Positions 1 to 9,350 are shown, counted from the stretch's first letter. The stretch is DNA of 64,000 nucleotides from Sporanaerobium hydrogeniformans (GCF_002735925.1 NZ_PEDL01000001.1:496001-560000); one strand, 5' to 3'. Numbers and translations: made by a program. The notes: generated by a model from the sequence alone, not told the origin.

Positions 1-1
1 T

Positions 2-529
2 ATTATTATGGTAGGAGAAATGCGTGATAGTGAAACCAGTAGTATTGCTATACGCGCTGCTATAACAGGACATTTGGTACTCAGTACCTTACATACGAAT
101 GATGCACCAAGTAGCATAGCACGGCTTATTGATATGGGAACAGAACCTTTTATGGTAGGAGCTGCTTTAAAGGGAGTTATTTCTCAGCGATTAGTGCGCA
201 AAGTCTGTCCGAATTGTAAACAAAAATATACAGTTACTTCAGCAGATGAACTCATTTATAAGGTACCAAAGGGGACAGTAGTCTATGCCCCAAGAGGATG
301 TAGTATGTGTCATTATACAGGCTATAAGGGGCGAATTGCCATTCATGAGATTATGCTCGTAGACAGTATATTAGAAGGATTCATTGCAGCTAATCATTTA
401 AGTAATGAAGAACTTAAAATAGAGTGTATAAAACGAGGGATGCGTACCTTATGGGATAATGCATATTATAATGTTTTAGAAGGTCATACAACGTTACAAG
501 AAATGCTGCGTATAGCTTATGAACAATAA
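2..529 (+). CDS. pilB: Type IV pilus assembly ATPase PilB/GspE, C-terminal part
   Basis: This is the C-terminal end of a secretion-type ATPase that powers pilus extension from the cytoplasmic side of the membrane; the 5' end lies outside the window. The open frame runs in from the window edge, and the visible Met at position 8 is internal, because it follows Ile-Ile and leads directly into the Walker B/Asp-box stretch MVGEMRD. A His-containing box (GHLVLSTLHTNDA) follows. A four-cysteine zinc site comes next (CPNC and, about 34 residues later, CSMC), which is typical of PilB/GspE and absent from PilT. The pilT gene starts 15 bases after the stop codon, so the two are probably co-transcribed. 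The family assignment is secure; only the N-terminal domains cannot be checked. Confidence 0.93.
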   Translation: MIMVGEMRDSETSSIAIRAAITGHLVLSTLHTNDAPSSIARLIDMGTEPFMVGAALKGVISQRLVRKVCPNCKQKYTVTSADELIYKVPKGTVVYAPRGCSMCHYTGYKGRIAIHEIMLVDSILEGFIAANHLSNEELKIECIKRGMRTLWDNAYYNVLEGHTTLQEMLRIAYEQ

Positions 530-544
530 GATAAGGGGTCGGTA

Positions 545-1612
545 ATGGATATTAATAAATTATTAGAATTAACGAATGAAAAAAAAGCGTCAGACCTTCA
601 CATTACCACAGGGATACCACCCATGGTACGTATTAATGGGGATTTACAACCCCTAAGCTTGCCATCTTTAGGACCTGAGGATTCAAAGGAAATTGTAGAG
701 CAACTTTTAAAAAAGGATAAATCGATTTATGAGAGGTTTTTAGAAAAAGGTGAGGTAGATTTTTCATTTGCAGTGCCTCAGCTTGGCAGATACCGTGTCA
801 ATGTTTTTAAACAACGTGGTACTTATGCAGCGGCTTTAAGAACAGTAGGGATTCATATTCCTACTATGGAGGCATTAGGGCTTCCTACTCCTATTTTAAA
901 ATCACTTGCTGATAATGCACGTGGTTTGATTTTAGTAACAGGGCCAACAGGAAGTGGTAAGTCGACTACTTTAGCAACTATGATTAATTATATTAATGAT
1001 AGTAAGAAGTGTCATGTGCTAACTTTAGAAGATCCTATAGAATATCTGCATAAGCATAAAAATAGTATTGTTAATCAAAGAGAAATTGGTATTGATAGTA
1101 GAAGCTATGGAGAAGCTTTAAGAGCTGCACTACGAGAGGATCCAGATGTGATATTAGTAGGGGAAATGCGTGATCAAGAGACAATTTCAACAGCTATTAC
1201 AGCAGCTGAAACAGGACATTTAGTACTCAGCACTTTACATACCATTGGAGCGCCACAGACCATTGATCGCATCATTGATGTATTTCCACCTCACCAGCAA
1301 CAACAAATTAAAGTGCAATTGGCTAATATTTTAAAAGGCGTTCTATCTCAGCAACTTCTACCACGTTATGATGTAAAGGGACGTTGTGTTGCCTTAGAAA
1401 TTATGATTAATAACCCAGCTATCACTAATCTTATTCGTGAGGGTAAAACCCATCAGATTTATTCTCAGATTCAAACAGGTGGTTTAAGTGGTATGGTAAC
1501 CATGGATAGCTCCATTGCTAAACTCTATAAAGAAGGTAGGATTTCGCTAGAAACAGCAAATCAGTATGCGCAAATCAAAGATGAACTCAAGCGTTTATTA
1601 GAACGCCGATAA
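545..1612 (+). CDS. pilT: Twitching motility ATPase PilT
   Basis: This 355-residue hexameric ATPase drives pilus retraction. The protein has an N-terminal PAS-like domain, then a RecA-like core with Walker A GPTGSGKST at about residues 133-141, an Asp box (TLEDPIEY), Walker B (VILVGEMRD, about 202-210) and a His box (GHLVLSTLHT). It lacks the tetracysteine zinc site seen in the preceding PilB. The length is normal for PilT. The ATG follows a GGGG-containing ribosome site. It lies between pilB and pilC, as in other clostridial pilus operons, so the organism probably makes retractable pili. Confidence 0.95.
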   Translation: MDINKLLELTNEKKASDLHITTGIPPMVRINGDLQPLSLPSLGPEDSKEIVEQLLKKDKSIYERFLEKGEVDFSFAVPQLGRYRVNVFKQRGTYAAALRTVGIHIPTMEALGLPTPILKSLADNARGLILVTGPTGSGKSTTLATMINYINDSKKCHVLTLEDPIEYLHKHKNSIVNQREIGIDSRSYGEALRAALREDPDVILVGEMRDQETISTAITAAETGHLVLSTLHTIGAPQTIDRIIDVFPPHQQQQIKVQLANILKGVLSQQLLPRYDVKGRCVALEIMINNPAITNLIREGKTHQIYSQIQTGGLSGMVTMDSSIAKLYKEGRISLETANQYAQIKDELKRLLERR

Positions 1613-1637
1613 ACAAGGAAGGAAAGGAGGGCGTTTT

Positions 1638-2852
1638 TTGGCTGTTTACTTATATAAAGCAAAAGATATTATCAATAATAAAATTATAAGAGGAGAATTA
1701 GAGTTAGAAAACGAGCAATTGGTTAAAAAGTTTTTGTCAGATAAATATTTTTATCCTATTTCTATACGTAAGAAGAACGTCCTAAATAGTGATCTAAGTG
1801 AGATAGGTATTTTTAAGACAAGAGTTAAAATGAGTGATATTACCTTCTTTTGTAAGCAATTTGCCGCTATGATTCAAGCGGGGATTAGTATTGGTCGTGC
1901 TCTTGAAATTTGCATCCAACAAGCAACCAATAGGTCTTTTAAAAAGAATCTCATAAATATCCATGAAGAAGTGAATAAGGGAATAACTTTATCAGAAGCT
2001 TGTAAAAAAGAAGGTATTTTTCCTGATATATTAGTTAGTATGATAGAGTGTGGAGAAGTTTCCGGTAATTTAGATGTGGTACTTCATCAAGTGGTAGAAC
2101 ATTTTGATACACAGTTAGGGACAGCGCGTAAATTAAAGAAAGCACTTACCTATCCAGCACTGACTTTGATGATTGTTATTGCAGTTGTTATTATCATGAT
2201 GGTAAAGGTTATTCCAGCCTTTGTGGAAATGTTTGAGTCAACAGGTGTGGAGCTACCCTTACCTACCCAAATCATGATGAAGGTAAGCCATTTTATGGTA
2301 GCTAATGGCTGGATTTTAGGTATTATGACCGTTGGTCTTGTCATAGGGATTATAAATATCAAAAAAATTGAAACGGGACGAAAGTTTGTAGATGAACTCT
2401 CGCTTAAATTGCCACTTTTTGGTGACTTAAATAAAAAGGCATTATCGGCTACTTTTGCTAAAACACTAGCGATGTTAGTTGCATCAGGACTACCCATGCT
2501 TCAAGCTATGGAAATTGTAAAAAAGGTTATGAATCATGCAGTAGCCTGGGAAGAAATAGATCAAGCAATTGAGGAGTTAAAACATGGAAGTACCCTTCAT
2601 AGAGCCTTAAAGGGAAGTAGGATTTATCCTGCTATTATGTTTAGTATGATTCATGTAGGGGAAGAAACAGGGGCTTTAGATGAAATGATGGTTAAGATAG
2701 GCAATTATTTTAATGAAGAGGTACAAACGACCATAGATAGCCTCATGGTACTTATTGAACCTGCCTTAACCGTGCTTATTGCCTTTGTAGTAGGAGGGAT
2801 TATGCTAGCTGTTATTTTACCCACCTTTACTATGGCAACAGCAATGATGTAG
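1638..2852 (+). CDS. pilC: Type IV pilus inner-membrane platform protein PilC/GspF
   Basis: This 404-residue polytopic membrane protein forms the platform on which the PilB and PilT motors act. It has two homologous GspF repeats, roughly residues 65-190 and 265-395. Each starts with a cytoplasmic helical part (FCKQFAAMIQAGISI; then FAKTLAMLVASGLPM) and ends in hydrophobic membrane segments. The start is TTG at 1638; a strong AAAGGAGG site ends 7 bases upstream, and no ATG fits better. The spacing of 25 bases to pilT supports one operon. Length and repeat layout are those of intact family members. Confidence 0.94.
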   Translation: MAVYLYKAKDIINNKIIRGELELENEQLVKKFLSDKYFYPISIRKKNVLNSDLSEIGIFKTRVKMSDITFFCKQFAAMIQAGISIGRALEICIQQATNRSFKKNLINIHEEVNKGITLSEACKKEGIFPDILVSMIECGEVSGNLDVVLHQVVEHFDTQLGTARKLKKALTYPALTLMIVIAVVIIMMVKVIPAFVEMFESTGVELPLPTQIMMKVSHFMVANGWILGIMTVGLVIGIINIKKIETGRKFVDELSLKLPLFGDLNKKALSATFAKTLAMLVASGLPMLQAMEIVKKVMNHAVAWEEIDQAIEELKHGSTLHRALKGSRIYPAIMFSMIHVGEETGALDEMMVKIGNYFNEEVQTTIDSLMVLIEPALTVLIAFVVGGIMLAVILPTFTMATAMM

Positions 2853-2905
2853 TAAATTCCTAATTGGATTTACATAAATCTATTAAAATTAAAGGAGTGA
2901 TTATA

Positions 2906-3382
2906 GTGGAGAATAGGAAACATAATCAAGGAGGTTTTACCATGATCGAATTAATCATTGTATTAGCGATTATGGGTATTTTAGGAGCAGTACTGGTACC
3001 AAGCTTTATAAATATGCGTAACAATGCAAAAATAACAGGGGATATTACCACAATTAAAACAGTTCAACGTGCAATGGATGTATACTTTATAGATTTAGAT
3101 ACAGATAAAATTGGAACAGGTAGCAATCTTATTACTAAAGGTGAAGGACTAGGAGCAACACCTAGTAAAACTGCTACTTCATCTAATTTGTTAACAGATA
3201 GTACTGGTATTATCAAGGCTTTGCATGATGCTGGTTATATGGATACAACACAACAAAACTTACAAGTAAGTAATGCAGGTATTGGATATGATGGTAATCA
3301 TTTATTCTTAGAAATACCTAATAAGTTATTAGATAAATATAATGATTCAGCAAAGAATAAAGATCAAGGTTGGCTTAAATAG
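2906..3382 (+). CDS. pilA: Type IV major pilin (class III signal peptide)
   Basis: This is a 158-residue prepilin and probably the main pilus subunit. From the GTG at 2906 it has a short basic leader ending in Gly-Gly, cleaved before FTMIELIIVLAIMG. That is the canonical prepilin peptidase site with Glu at +5 and a hydrophobic helix. The reading frame is open further upstream to a TTG at 2864, but the GTG has an AAAGGAG site 8 bases upstream and gives a normal leader length, so I prefer it. The globular domain is short, with acidic/glycine-rich loops and no cysteines. A terminator-like hairpin follows directly, as expected for a pilin made in excess over downstream products. Confidence 0.9.
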   Translation: MENRKHNQGGFTMIELIIVLAIMGILGAVLVPSFINMRNNAKITGDITTIKTVQRAMDVYFIDLDTDKIGTGSNLITKGEGLGATPSKTATSSNLLTDSTGIIKALHDAGYMDTTQQNLQVSNAGIGYDGNHLFLEIPNKLLDKYNDSAKNKDQGWLK

Positions 3383-3401
3383 TAGGTATAAATATGGTAA
3401 G

Positions 3402-3432
3402 GCAGATATTCTGTGGAATATCTGCTTTCTTT
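3402..3432 (+). terminator. Hairpin and T-rich tail after the pilin gene
   Basis: A perfect 10-bp inverted repeat (GCAGATATTC at 3402-3411, GAATATCTGC at 3416-3425) with a 4-base loop is followed by TTTCTTT. It lies between the pilin and prepilin peptidase genes. It could act as an intrinsic terminator or partial attenuator that keeps pilin mRNA more abundant than the downstream minor-pilin message; that role is inferred. Confidence 0.65.
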
Positions 3433-3447
3433 AAAAGGAGTTAGTTT

Positions 3448-4225
3448 ATGTTAAATAGCATTTTATTTTTTATTCTAGGTTTAGTGATAGGGAGTTTTTT
3501 GAATGTATGTATTTATCGCCTTCCTAAAGGAGAAAGTCTTATTTATCCTGGTTCTCACTGCACGCATTGTGGTCATGCCTTAAGTACATATGATCTTATC
3601 CCTATAGTGAGTTATTGCTGTTTAAATGGCAAGTGCAGGTATTGTAAGGAGAAAATTTCACCTTACTATGCCTTAGTAGAAGGGGGAACAGGTTTACTGT
3701 ATGCTTTACTTTTCCATACTTTTGGTTGGAGCTTAGAGTTGCCTCTTTATATGCTCTTTATAAGCATCCTTATTGTTTTGACGCTCATTGATTGGGAATA
3801 TATGCTTTTACCTACACCTATCCTTGTTTTTGGATGCGTTTTAGGGAGCATTTTTAGAGGTTTACAAGCAGCACGGTATCAAAATACAGCGTATTTATGG
3901 GCTCCTCTATTAGGCGCTTTAGTAGGGTTTGGACTTTTTTTTTGTTCTCTTTTTTGTTGGGAAATGGTTTTATAAAAAGGAATGCCTAGGTTTTGGAGAT
4001 GTACGCCTTATGGCACTTATTGGGCTTTACGTATCCATTGACCTCCTTTTTTTGACTTTATTTTTAGCCTCCGTGTTAGCGGCTTTTTATGGAATTATTT
4101 TATTCTTTAAAAATAAGAAAAGTGAGGCGTATCCTTTTGCCCCCTTTATTAATGGAGCCGCACTTATTGCTATTTTATATGGATATCCTATTTTAGATTG
4201 GTACGGTCAATTAAGGGGGTTTTAG
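3448..4225 (+). pseudogene. pilD: Prepilin peptidase PilD, frame disrupted at a run of nine T
   Basis: PilD is an aspartic membrane protease that cleaves and often N-methylates prepilins. The first frame (3448-3975) gives the N-terminal region with two CxxC pairs (CTHC, CRYC) and the first membrane segments, including an aspartate in LTLIDWEYMLLPTP. The second frame, open from about 3929 to 4225, gives the conserved GFGDVRLMALIG with the second catalytic Asp and the last membrane segments. The frames join cleanly if one T is removed from the nine-T run at 3935-3943, which restores a protein of about 258 residues, normal for the family. As written the gene is split. It may be a sequencing error, a real mutation, a phase-variable switch, or corrected by slippage at the T run. 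Five or more prepilins in the window need this enzyme, so a functional product seems likely. Confidence 0.85.
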
Positions 4226-4242
4226 GTATAGGGAGTGAGTGT

Positions 4243-4743
4243 ATGAAGTGGAAAGAAAACGGTTTTTCTCTTTTAGAAATAGCAGTAATATTGGCCCTTA
4301 TTGGTCTCCTAGGTATAGCAGCACTTCCCAATATGCAAATGATTTATAAACAACAGACCAATAAATTAGCTAAAGAGATGGCACTTGATTTAACTACCCA
4401 GCGTGCCCAATGTATTTTATCTGCCACAACAGGAGAAGTCTTATTAACGCAATCAGTAATAGGTGGAAATTATGACTGCTATCAGCTATCACCAGCTAAT
4501 ATAGATATAACAGGAAGAGAAGTGTCTCAAAATGAGGGGGGATCTTCTCAGATGAAAATTATTATGCAGACTTCAACAGCTTCCTTAGTGGCACCCACTC
4601 TTATGGTAAAATTTGACCCAGAAGGTAAGATAAGGGACACATTAGATACTGAAGTATTAGAGCTTACAATAAATATTAGTTATAACAAGGCCCAGACAGA
4701 ACTAAAGATGAATGGTCTAACAGGTCAATTTGAAATCAAGTAA
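4243..4743 (+). CDS. Prepilin-like minor pilin (GspH-type)
   Basis: This 166-residue pseudopilin has a very short leader (MKWKENG) cleaved before FSLLEIAVILALIG, with Glu at +5 and a hydrophobic N-terminal helix. The globular part has two cysteines that could form a disulphide (around residues 63 and 82). The ATG at 4243 gives the normal short leader and is preceded by a GGGAGTGAG site. It probably sits at the pilus tip or primes assembly together with the neighbouring minor pilins; its exact role is inferred from position and class. Confidence 0.85.
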   Translation: MKWKENGFSLLEIAVILALIGLLGIAALPNMQMIYKQQTNKLAKEMALDLTTQRAQCILSATTGEVLLTQSVIGGNYDCYQLSPANIDITGREVSQNEGGSSQMKIIMQTSTASLVAPTLMVKFDPEGKIRDTLDTEVLELTINISYNKAQTELKMNGLTGQFEIK

Positions 4744-4759
4744 GAGAGGGGGGAGAAAG

Positions 4760-5305
4760 GTGAAGACAAGAAATCAAAAGGGTTTTTCTCTGTTAGAAGC
4801 TGTTTTAGCATTACTTTTATTTACTTTACTCCTTGAGGGATTATTTGATTTTTTCGCTAAAACCTATGCAGGTTATGTTTACTTTGATCATAAGGCAACC
4901 AATATAAATGAAGCAAGGGTAGTGAGTGACTTTATTCGTAGAGAAATACGAGAGGCAGATGAAGTTGCGATTCATTTAATGGATACAACGGTTATTACAA
5001 GAGGTAATATGGAAGGGGTAACGGGAAGCACATTAAAACAAATAATGACTACTTCCGCAGGAATGGGGCTTAGGACTTTAAAGCTAGAAGCTAATGCAAC
5101 GACAGAGGGAGCTCGCTATAAGTTAAGTTACAATTCAGGGGGAAGAACAGCTTTAGTATCCAATCAGATAGAAGATATTATTGTTCGAAAAGCTACAGAT
5201 AGTCAGCTGATAAGTTTCCAGTGTAAGATATATAAAAAGAACCAAAATTATAAAAGTCAACGAATGGAGAGTACATTTACTGAAAATCTCTATTATAAGG
5301 AGTAG
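4760..5305 (+). CDS. Prepilin-like minor pilin (PulG/PilW-type)
   Basis: This 181-residue protein has the leader MKTRNQKG cleaved before FSLLEAVLALLLF, a canonical type III signal. The frame is open upstream to a TTG at 4730, but the GTG at 4760 is preceded by a GAGGGGGGAG site at 4745-4754 and gives a normal leader. The body is mostly polar, with an acidic-basic stretch and no recognisable catalytic residues. It lies 16 bases after the preceding minor pilin and 35 before pilM. It is probably a minor pilin of the priming or tip complex. Confidence 0.82.
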   Translation: MKTRNQKGFSLLEAVLALLLFTLLLEGLFDFFAKTYAGYVYFDHKATNINEARVVSDFIRREIREADEVAIHLMDTTVITRGNMEGVTGSTLKQIMTTSAGMGLRTLKLEANATTEGARYKLSYNSGGRTALVSNQIEDIIVRKATDSQLISFQCKIYKKNQNYKSQRMESTFTENLYYKE

Positions 5306-5340
5306 CAAATATAAAGTAAAAAAGAATAGGGGGTGACCAT

Positions 5341-6363
5341 ATGGCAAAGAGAATAATGGGGATTGAATTAGGAAATCACACTATTAAATTATTAGAGGTA
5401 ACAAAAAAAGCAGCAACTTTAAAGGTTGAAAAATTTGCACTCCTAGAGATCCCTAAAGAAGCCATGGAGAATGGAATAATTACAGATAGAGAAGCCATTT
5501 GTCAAATGATTCGAGAAGAGAAAGCGTTGCAGAGGTTTAAAGCAAAAAAAGTGGTAGTGGTAATACAAAATAATGGGACAATTATTCGTCATGTAGTGAT
5601 GGATAAAAAACCTGAAAAGTTAGTGAGAGAGCTTCTAGCTATCAAACCAGAGGAATATTTGCCAATCGAGCAAGGACACTATCAAATTGACTTTAAAGTG
5701 GTACGTGAATGGGAGGAAGAAGGACAAACAAAGATGGAGGTTCTTTTAGTAGCGGCACCCAATAGTGTTATATTACCGATGATGGATATGATAGAAAATC
5801 TAAAGCTTGAGCCTATTTCCATGACAATTCCTTCTGAAGCACTTGCAAAGGTATTTGGCATGAGTAACCGTATGGTACATGATACGGAAGAAGATGTTCT
5901 TATTTTAGATATAGGAGGTAAGTCTACAACAGCTACTATTATTGCAAGTGGGCAAGCTGTACTAACACGTATGATTGAATTTGGAATGGAGGTTATCAAT
6001 GAAACGATCAATAGTTCATTTATTCGCTTAGATGCATCCACTATGGATCAAGAAAGTAAAAAAGAATATGACTTATATATCGAAGAACTTATTAAGCCTC
6101 AAATTGAATACAGTATTATTGCTGAACTTGAACGTATTTTACAGTTTTACTATTCACGTTTTGAAAATAGACCGATTAAAAAGGTTTACTTAATTGGTGG
6201 AGGAACACGTATTAAAGGATTAAGGCGTTATATTAAAGAAACTCTTAATATTCCTACTCAAGTGGTTAAGGAATTCAGTACAGTTATTGAAAGTCCAGAT
6301 ATTGATTTTGCAAGTTCAAGAGTATTTTTTGTGAATTTATTAGGAGCACTTAATAGTTTATAG
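5341..6363 (+). CDS. pilM: Type IV pilus assembly protein PilM (actin-like)
   Basis: This 340-residue cytoplasmic actin-fold protein binds the N-terminus of PilN and links the PilN/PilO membrane proteins to the ATPases. Recognisable features are the N-terminal phosphate loop region GIELGNHTIKLLEV, a second phosphate-type loop (ILDIGGKSTTATII) near residue 195, and the adenosine-site loop YLIGGGTRIKGL near residue 285. The ATG follows an AGGGGGTGA site. It starts a pilM-pilN-pilO run with tight spacing (14 bases, then 1-base overlap), the usual alignment subcomplex order. Confidence 0.92.
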   Translation: MAKRIMGIELGNHTIKLLEVTKKAATLKVEKFALLEIPKEAMENGIITDREAICQMIREEKALQRFKAKKVVVVIQNNGTIIRHVVMDKKPEKLVRELLAIKPEEYLPIEQGHYQIDFKVVREWEEEGQTKMEVLLVAAPNSVILPMMDMIENLKLEPISMTIPSEALAKVFGMSNRMVHDTEEDVLILDIGGKSTTATIIASGQAVLTRMIEFGMEVINETINSSFIRLDASTMDQESKKEYDLYIEELIKPQIEYSIIAELERILQFYYSRFENRPIKKVYLIGGGTRIKGLRRYIKETLNIPTQVVKEFSTVIESPDIDFASSRVFFVNLLGALNSL

Positions 6364-6377
6364 AAAGGGGAGAAGAC

Positions 6378-7025
6378 ATGGGGGCAAAAAGGAAAGAGAT
6401 TAATCTCATACCTAAAGAATACATACAAGCACAGCAAATTAAACGGCTTAAACGACTTGTTTTAGGGCTATTAATTATAGAGACAATAGTTTTTATGGGC
6501 ACAGCTGTTGTTTCCCCTTATCTAGATAAAAAATATGAGCAAGCTGTATTAAATGAATTAGAATATATGAAAACAGACCCCAAATATGTAGTAGTTAATA
6601 AAAAAATAGCAGAGTTAAATGAAGCTAAGCAGGATTTGGAATTTTGGTCTCAAAAATATAATCAGCTGAAAGAAAAGAGTTTTGTAAGTACAGAGCTTTT
6701 AGATGGGATAAGCGCAAGGCTTCCTTTAGGTATGAAGATAAGTAGCCTTAGTCTTCTAGATACACAGAGTGTCAAAATAGAAGGGGAAAGTGAAAGTGAA
6801 GAACCGTTTAGTAGTTATCTTGTTTTACTTGAAAGCACCTATGGAGAAGCGAGTATAGTGTATTCTTTGTCAGAAGAAGAGGAGCGGTATAGGTATCATA
6901 TTGAATTACAGTTTCCAGTGCCATTATCAGATGAAGCAAATGCAGCAGAAGCAACTGAAACAAATGAAGAGGGAATGCTAACCATGAATGAAGCGATGCA
7001 AACAGAAGCAGGAGGTGAGGAGTAA
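6378..7025 (+). CDS. pilN: PilN-like pilus assembly membrane protein
   Basis: This 215-residue bitopic membrane protein opens with the PilN cytoplasmic signature KEINLIPKEY, where Asn-Leu-Ile-Pro is the PilM-binding motif. A single membrane segment follows at about residues 29-48, then a coiled-coil-prone stretch and a small periplasm-equivalent domain. The C-terminus is acidic (many Glu). It overlaps the next gene by one base (TAATG). The assignment rests on the motif, topology and position between pilM and a PilO-like gene. Confidence 0.88.
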   Translation: MGAKRKEINLIPKEYIQAQQIKRLKRLVLGLLIIETIVFMGTAVVSPYLDKKYEQAVLNELEYMKTDPKYVVVNKKIAELNEAKQDLEFWSQKYNQLKEKSFVSTELLDGISARLPLGMKISSLSLLDTQSVKIEGESESEEPFSSYLVLLESTYGEASIVYSLSEEEERYRYHIELQFPVPLSDEANAAEATETNEEGMLTMNEAMQTEAGGEE

Positions 7026-8182
7026 TGCAAACTTTAAAATCACCTCAAAATATAGGGTTTTTAGCGTTGGTTATTTTAGTGTTATCCCTTCAAATGTATT
7101 ATATGATGAATGTACGCAGTCAAACGATTAATCAAATACTTAATATTCAGCAAGAAAGTCTTTTAAAACAAACAGAAATCATGGTACAGGAGAAGAACTT
7201 AAGTGAAATAAGCGAATTTGAAGAGGAACTTAGACAAGTTCATTCTCAAACAAATGGGATAACCAGTATGTTGCCAACCGTCTCTTCAGATATTCAAGAG
7301 CTTATTGAATTTCGCGGATTAATGGCAGCCAATGGCTTTAAAGATTTGCAAGTAGAACAATTAGGTCAAATACTTCATGAAGATGAAAAAGCACATATCA
7401 TTGAAAATCAATACCAACTCACCTATATTTCAACTTATACTGCAACAAAGGAGTTCCTGCTTAACTTACGCCACTCTAATCAGCTTATTAATATTTCATC
7501 TTTTGAGATGACCACTGCACCACAAGAAGAGGCAGAGAATGGGGAGGAGTATGGCAGTCAAATAGGTGAAGTTATTCAAGCTAAAATTGTTCTTTCTACT
7601 TTTTGTTTAAAAGGCGAAGGTCAAGAAGAAACGTATATACCTTATATAATAGGAACGAGTCATGTGAGTAAAGGTATAGAAAATAGTAAAGGAATGAGTC
7701 AACAAGAGGAGATAGAGGTTAACAGCGATACGGTAGCACAGCCTCACTTAACAAAACCACAGCCTCAAATGAATGATTTTTATTTGAATCTATGGGATAC
7801 CTTGGTAGCGGGTGAAAATTTTACCTTTTCAGGACCAGCCCCCTTGCAACGCAGTTTTACAGGCTTACGTTCAGGAGCAAATGTTTATGTTACTTTAACC
7901 TTAAGAGAAGATGGGTATGATGTGAGCTTGGAAGATGAGGAGGGGAAAGTTCAACAAAATAGTGTGCAATATAGCCTAGAGGACTTAAAATTAATTGTGG
8001 ATTCCAATATTGCACGTATTAAGGAAGTAATGCCAACGGTTCAAATATTTATTCGTAATTATACCAATCAAATGATAGAAGTACAGTGTAAAGGTTCTAA
8101 CTTGGATTTAATAACCATTTATAATGAGTATGATGAAATGGTAAAGCCTGGTGAAGTAAAAGGAAAGGTAAAACGGATTTAA
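7025..8182 (+). CDS. pilO: PilO-like pilus assembly membrane protein
   Basis: This 385-residue protein has one N-terminal membrane segment (about residues 10-30), a coiled-coil region (about 35-75) and an extracytoplasmic domain resembling PilO. It is longer than proteobacterial PilO (about 200 residues) because of a second C-terminal domain (about 245-385) after a low-complexity Gln/Ser/Glu linker. The start overlaps the pilN stop, which implies translational coupling. It probably forms the alignment complex with PilN. The added C-terminal domain is of unknown function and could contact the cell wall, but that is speculation. Confidence 0.75.
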   Translation: MQTLKSPQNIGFLALVILVLSLQMYYMMNVRSQTINQILNIQQESLLKQTEIMVQEKNLSEISEFEEELRQVHSQTNGITSMLPTVSSDIQELIEFRGLMAANGFKDLQVEQLGQILHEDEKAHIIENQYQLTYISTYTATKEFLLNLRHSNQLINISSFEMTTAPQEEAENGEEYGSQIGEVIQAKIVLSTFCLKGEGQEETYIPYIIGTSHVSKGIENSKGMSQQEEIEVNSDTVAQPHLTKPQPQMNDFYLNLWDTLVAGENFTFSGPAPLQRSFTGLRSGANVYVTLTLREDGYDVSLEDEEGKVQQNSVQYSLEDLKLIVDSNIARIKEVMPTVQIFIRNYTNQMIEVQCKGSNLDLITIYNEYDEMVKPGEVKGKVKRI

Positions 8183-8203
8183 GAGGAAGTAGGGGAGTGA
8201 AGC

Positions 8204-9340
8204 ATGCTAAAGTACACAAAAAAGATAGAGGGAATGTCTTATTTAGAAATAATTGTTTGCCTTGTCATTGTGTCCATGATGGTTTTACCTTTATCTGCTT
8301 CCTTTGTTTCTTCAACTCGGATGAGAGAAGAGGGAGTTGATTTAACACAAATCACCTTTACTACCGAACGGCTTATGGAAGAGGTTAAGGAACAGTTAAG
8401 AGTGGATTTAAAGGATGCTTACCTGTTAGAAACAACAGGGAATACTGGTGCAACCTATGCCTATTATCTTGATCCAGGCATAGGAAATAAGTATGAGATT
8501 CACTGGTTAAGTGACTTTTTTAGAAGTAAACCTTCCACCTATGTAGAGACAACCTATGACATCAATCGTTATGAATATGAGGTTGCTATCTGGCCTTTAG
8601 AGAATTATCCGGGAGGAGCAGTTATTGAGATGGCATCGGTAGGGAGTGAACCCGCCTTTAAACTACATACTTCTACAACAGATGCGGCTCTAGCTTTTCA
8701 TTACAGTACGGAAGATAAAAAAAAGCTACCTAAGTTGGATCCTCTTTTAAGTGGGCAACAACTTTTCGGAGAAAAGCTTTACTTAAGTGCTACAGACTTT
8801 GATGGAAACCCATTATCAAAGATTAATGGAATGGTGACACTTCGCTTAGAAAAGGAGACAAGTGCTAGTCCTAAAATTTTAAAGATGGGCCTAACGTATC
8901 AGAATCTAATCATTACACCTATGAACTTAAAAACCAGTAGTGGTCAAATCGGTTATAAAATTAAACTAAATACGAGCATACCTGGTAGAGTAGAACCCAA
9001 TCTGATGCTGATTGATACACGTCTTATTAGTAGCTATGAAGATATGCAGATTAAAGCAACTTGCCTCGAAATAGAAAATGCTAGTAAAGCACCTTTATGG
9101 ATTAAGTTAATAGGGCGAAAGGATGAATGGGATAAATTAGATGAGATGTTACATATTCTTATAGAGGATAAAGAGTTAATAGGAAAGACTACTTTAGAAA
9201 AAGTAATAGTCACTCATACAAATAGGAGTTACTTGATTGGTATTGTAGTGAGAGATAAAAAGCCGGTTATGGGGGAAAGTGGAAAAATTGTTAAAACAAT
9301 GATGGATTTATTAACCTATGAACCTAATGAAAGGGAGTAA
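8204..9340 (+). CDS. Prepilin-like minor pilin of about 378 residues
   Basis: The N-terminus KKIEG is followed by MSYLEIIVCLVIVSM, which fits a prepilin peptidase site (Gly before Met, Glu at +5) and a hydrophobic helix. The body is long for a pseudopilin and comparable to PilW/PilV or GspK-type tip subunits. It contains no obvious enzyme motif. The GGGGAGTGA site is 7 bases before the ATG. The gene lies between pilO and the very large PilX-like gene, and both probably form the tip complex of the pilus. Confidence 0.72.
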   Translation: MLKYTKKIEGMSYLEIIVCLVIVSMMVLPLSASFVSSTRMREEGVDLTQITFTTERLMEEVKEQLRVDLKDAYLLETTGNTGATYAYYLDPGIGNKYEIHWLSDFFRSKPSTYVETTYDINRYEYEVAIWPLENYPGGAVIEMASVGSEPAFKLHTSTTDAALAFHYSTEDKKKLPKLDPLLSGQQLFGEKLYLSATDFDGNPLSKINGMVTLRLEKETSASPKILKMGLTYQNLIITPMNLKTSSGQIGYKIKLNTSIPGRVEPNLMLIDTRLISSYEDMQIKATCLEIENASKAPLWIKLIGRKDEWDKLDEMLHILIEDKELIGKTTLEKVIVTHTNRSYLIGIVVRDKKPVMGESGKIVKTMMDLLTYEPNERE

Positions 9341-9350
9341 GGAGGAAAGT

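Noticed and set aside
5682-6041. 119-residue minus-strand frame inside pilM
   Set aside because: pilM has clear actin-fold motifs on the + strand; the opposite frame is a shadow without start signals.
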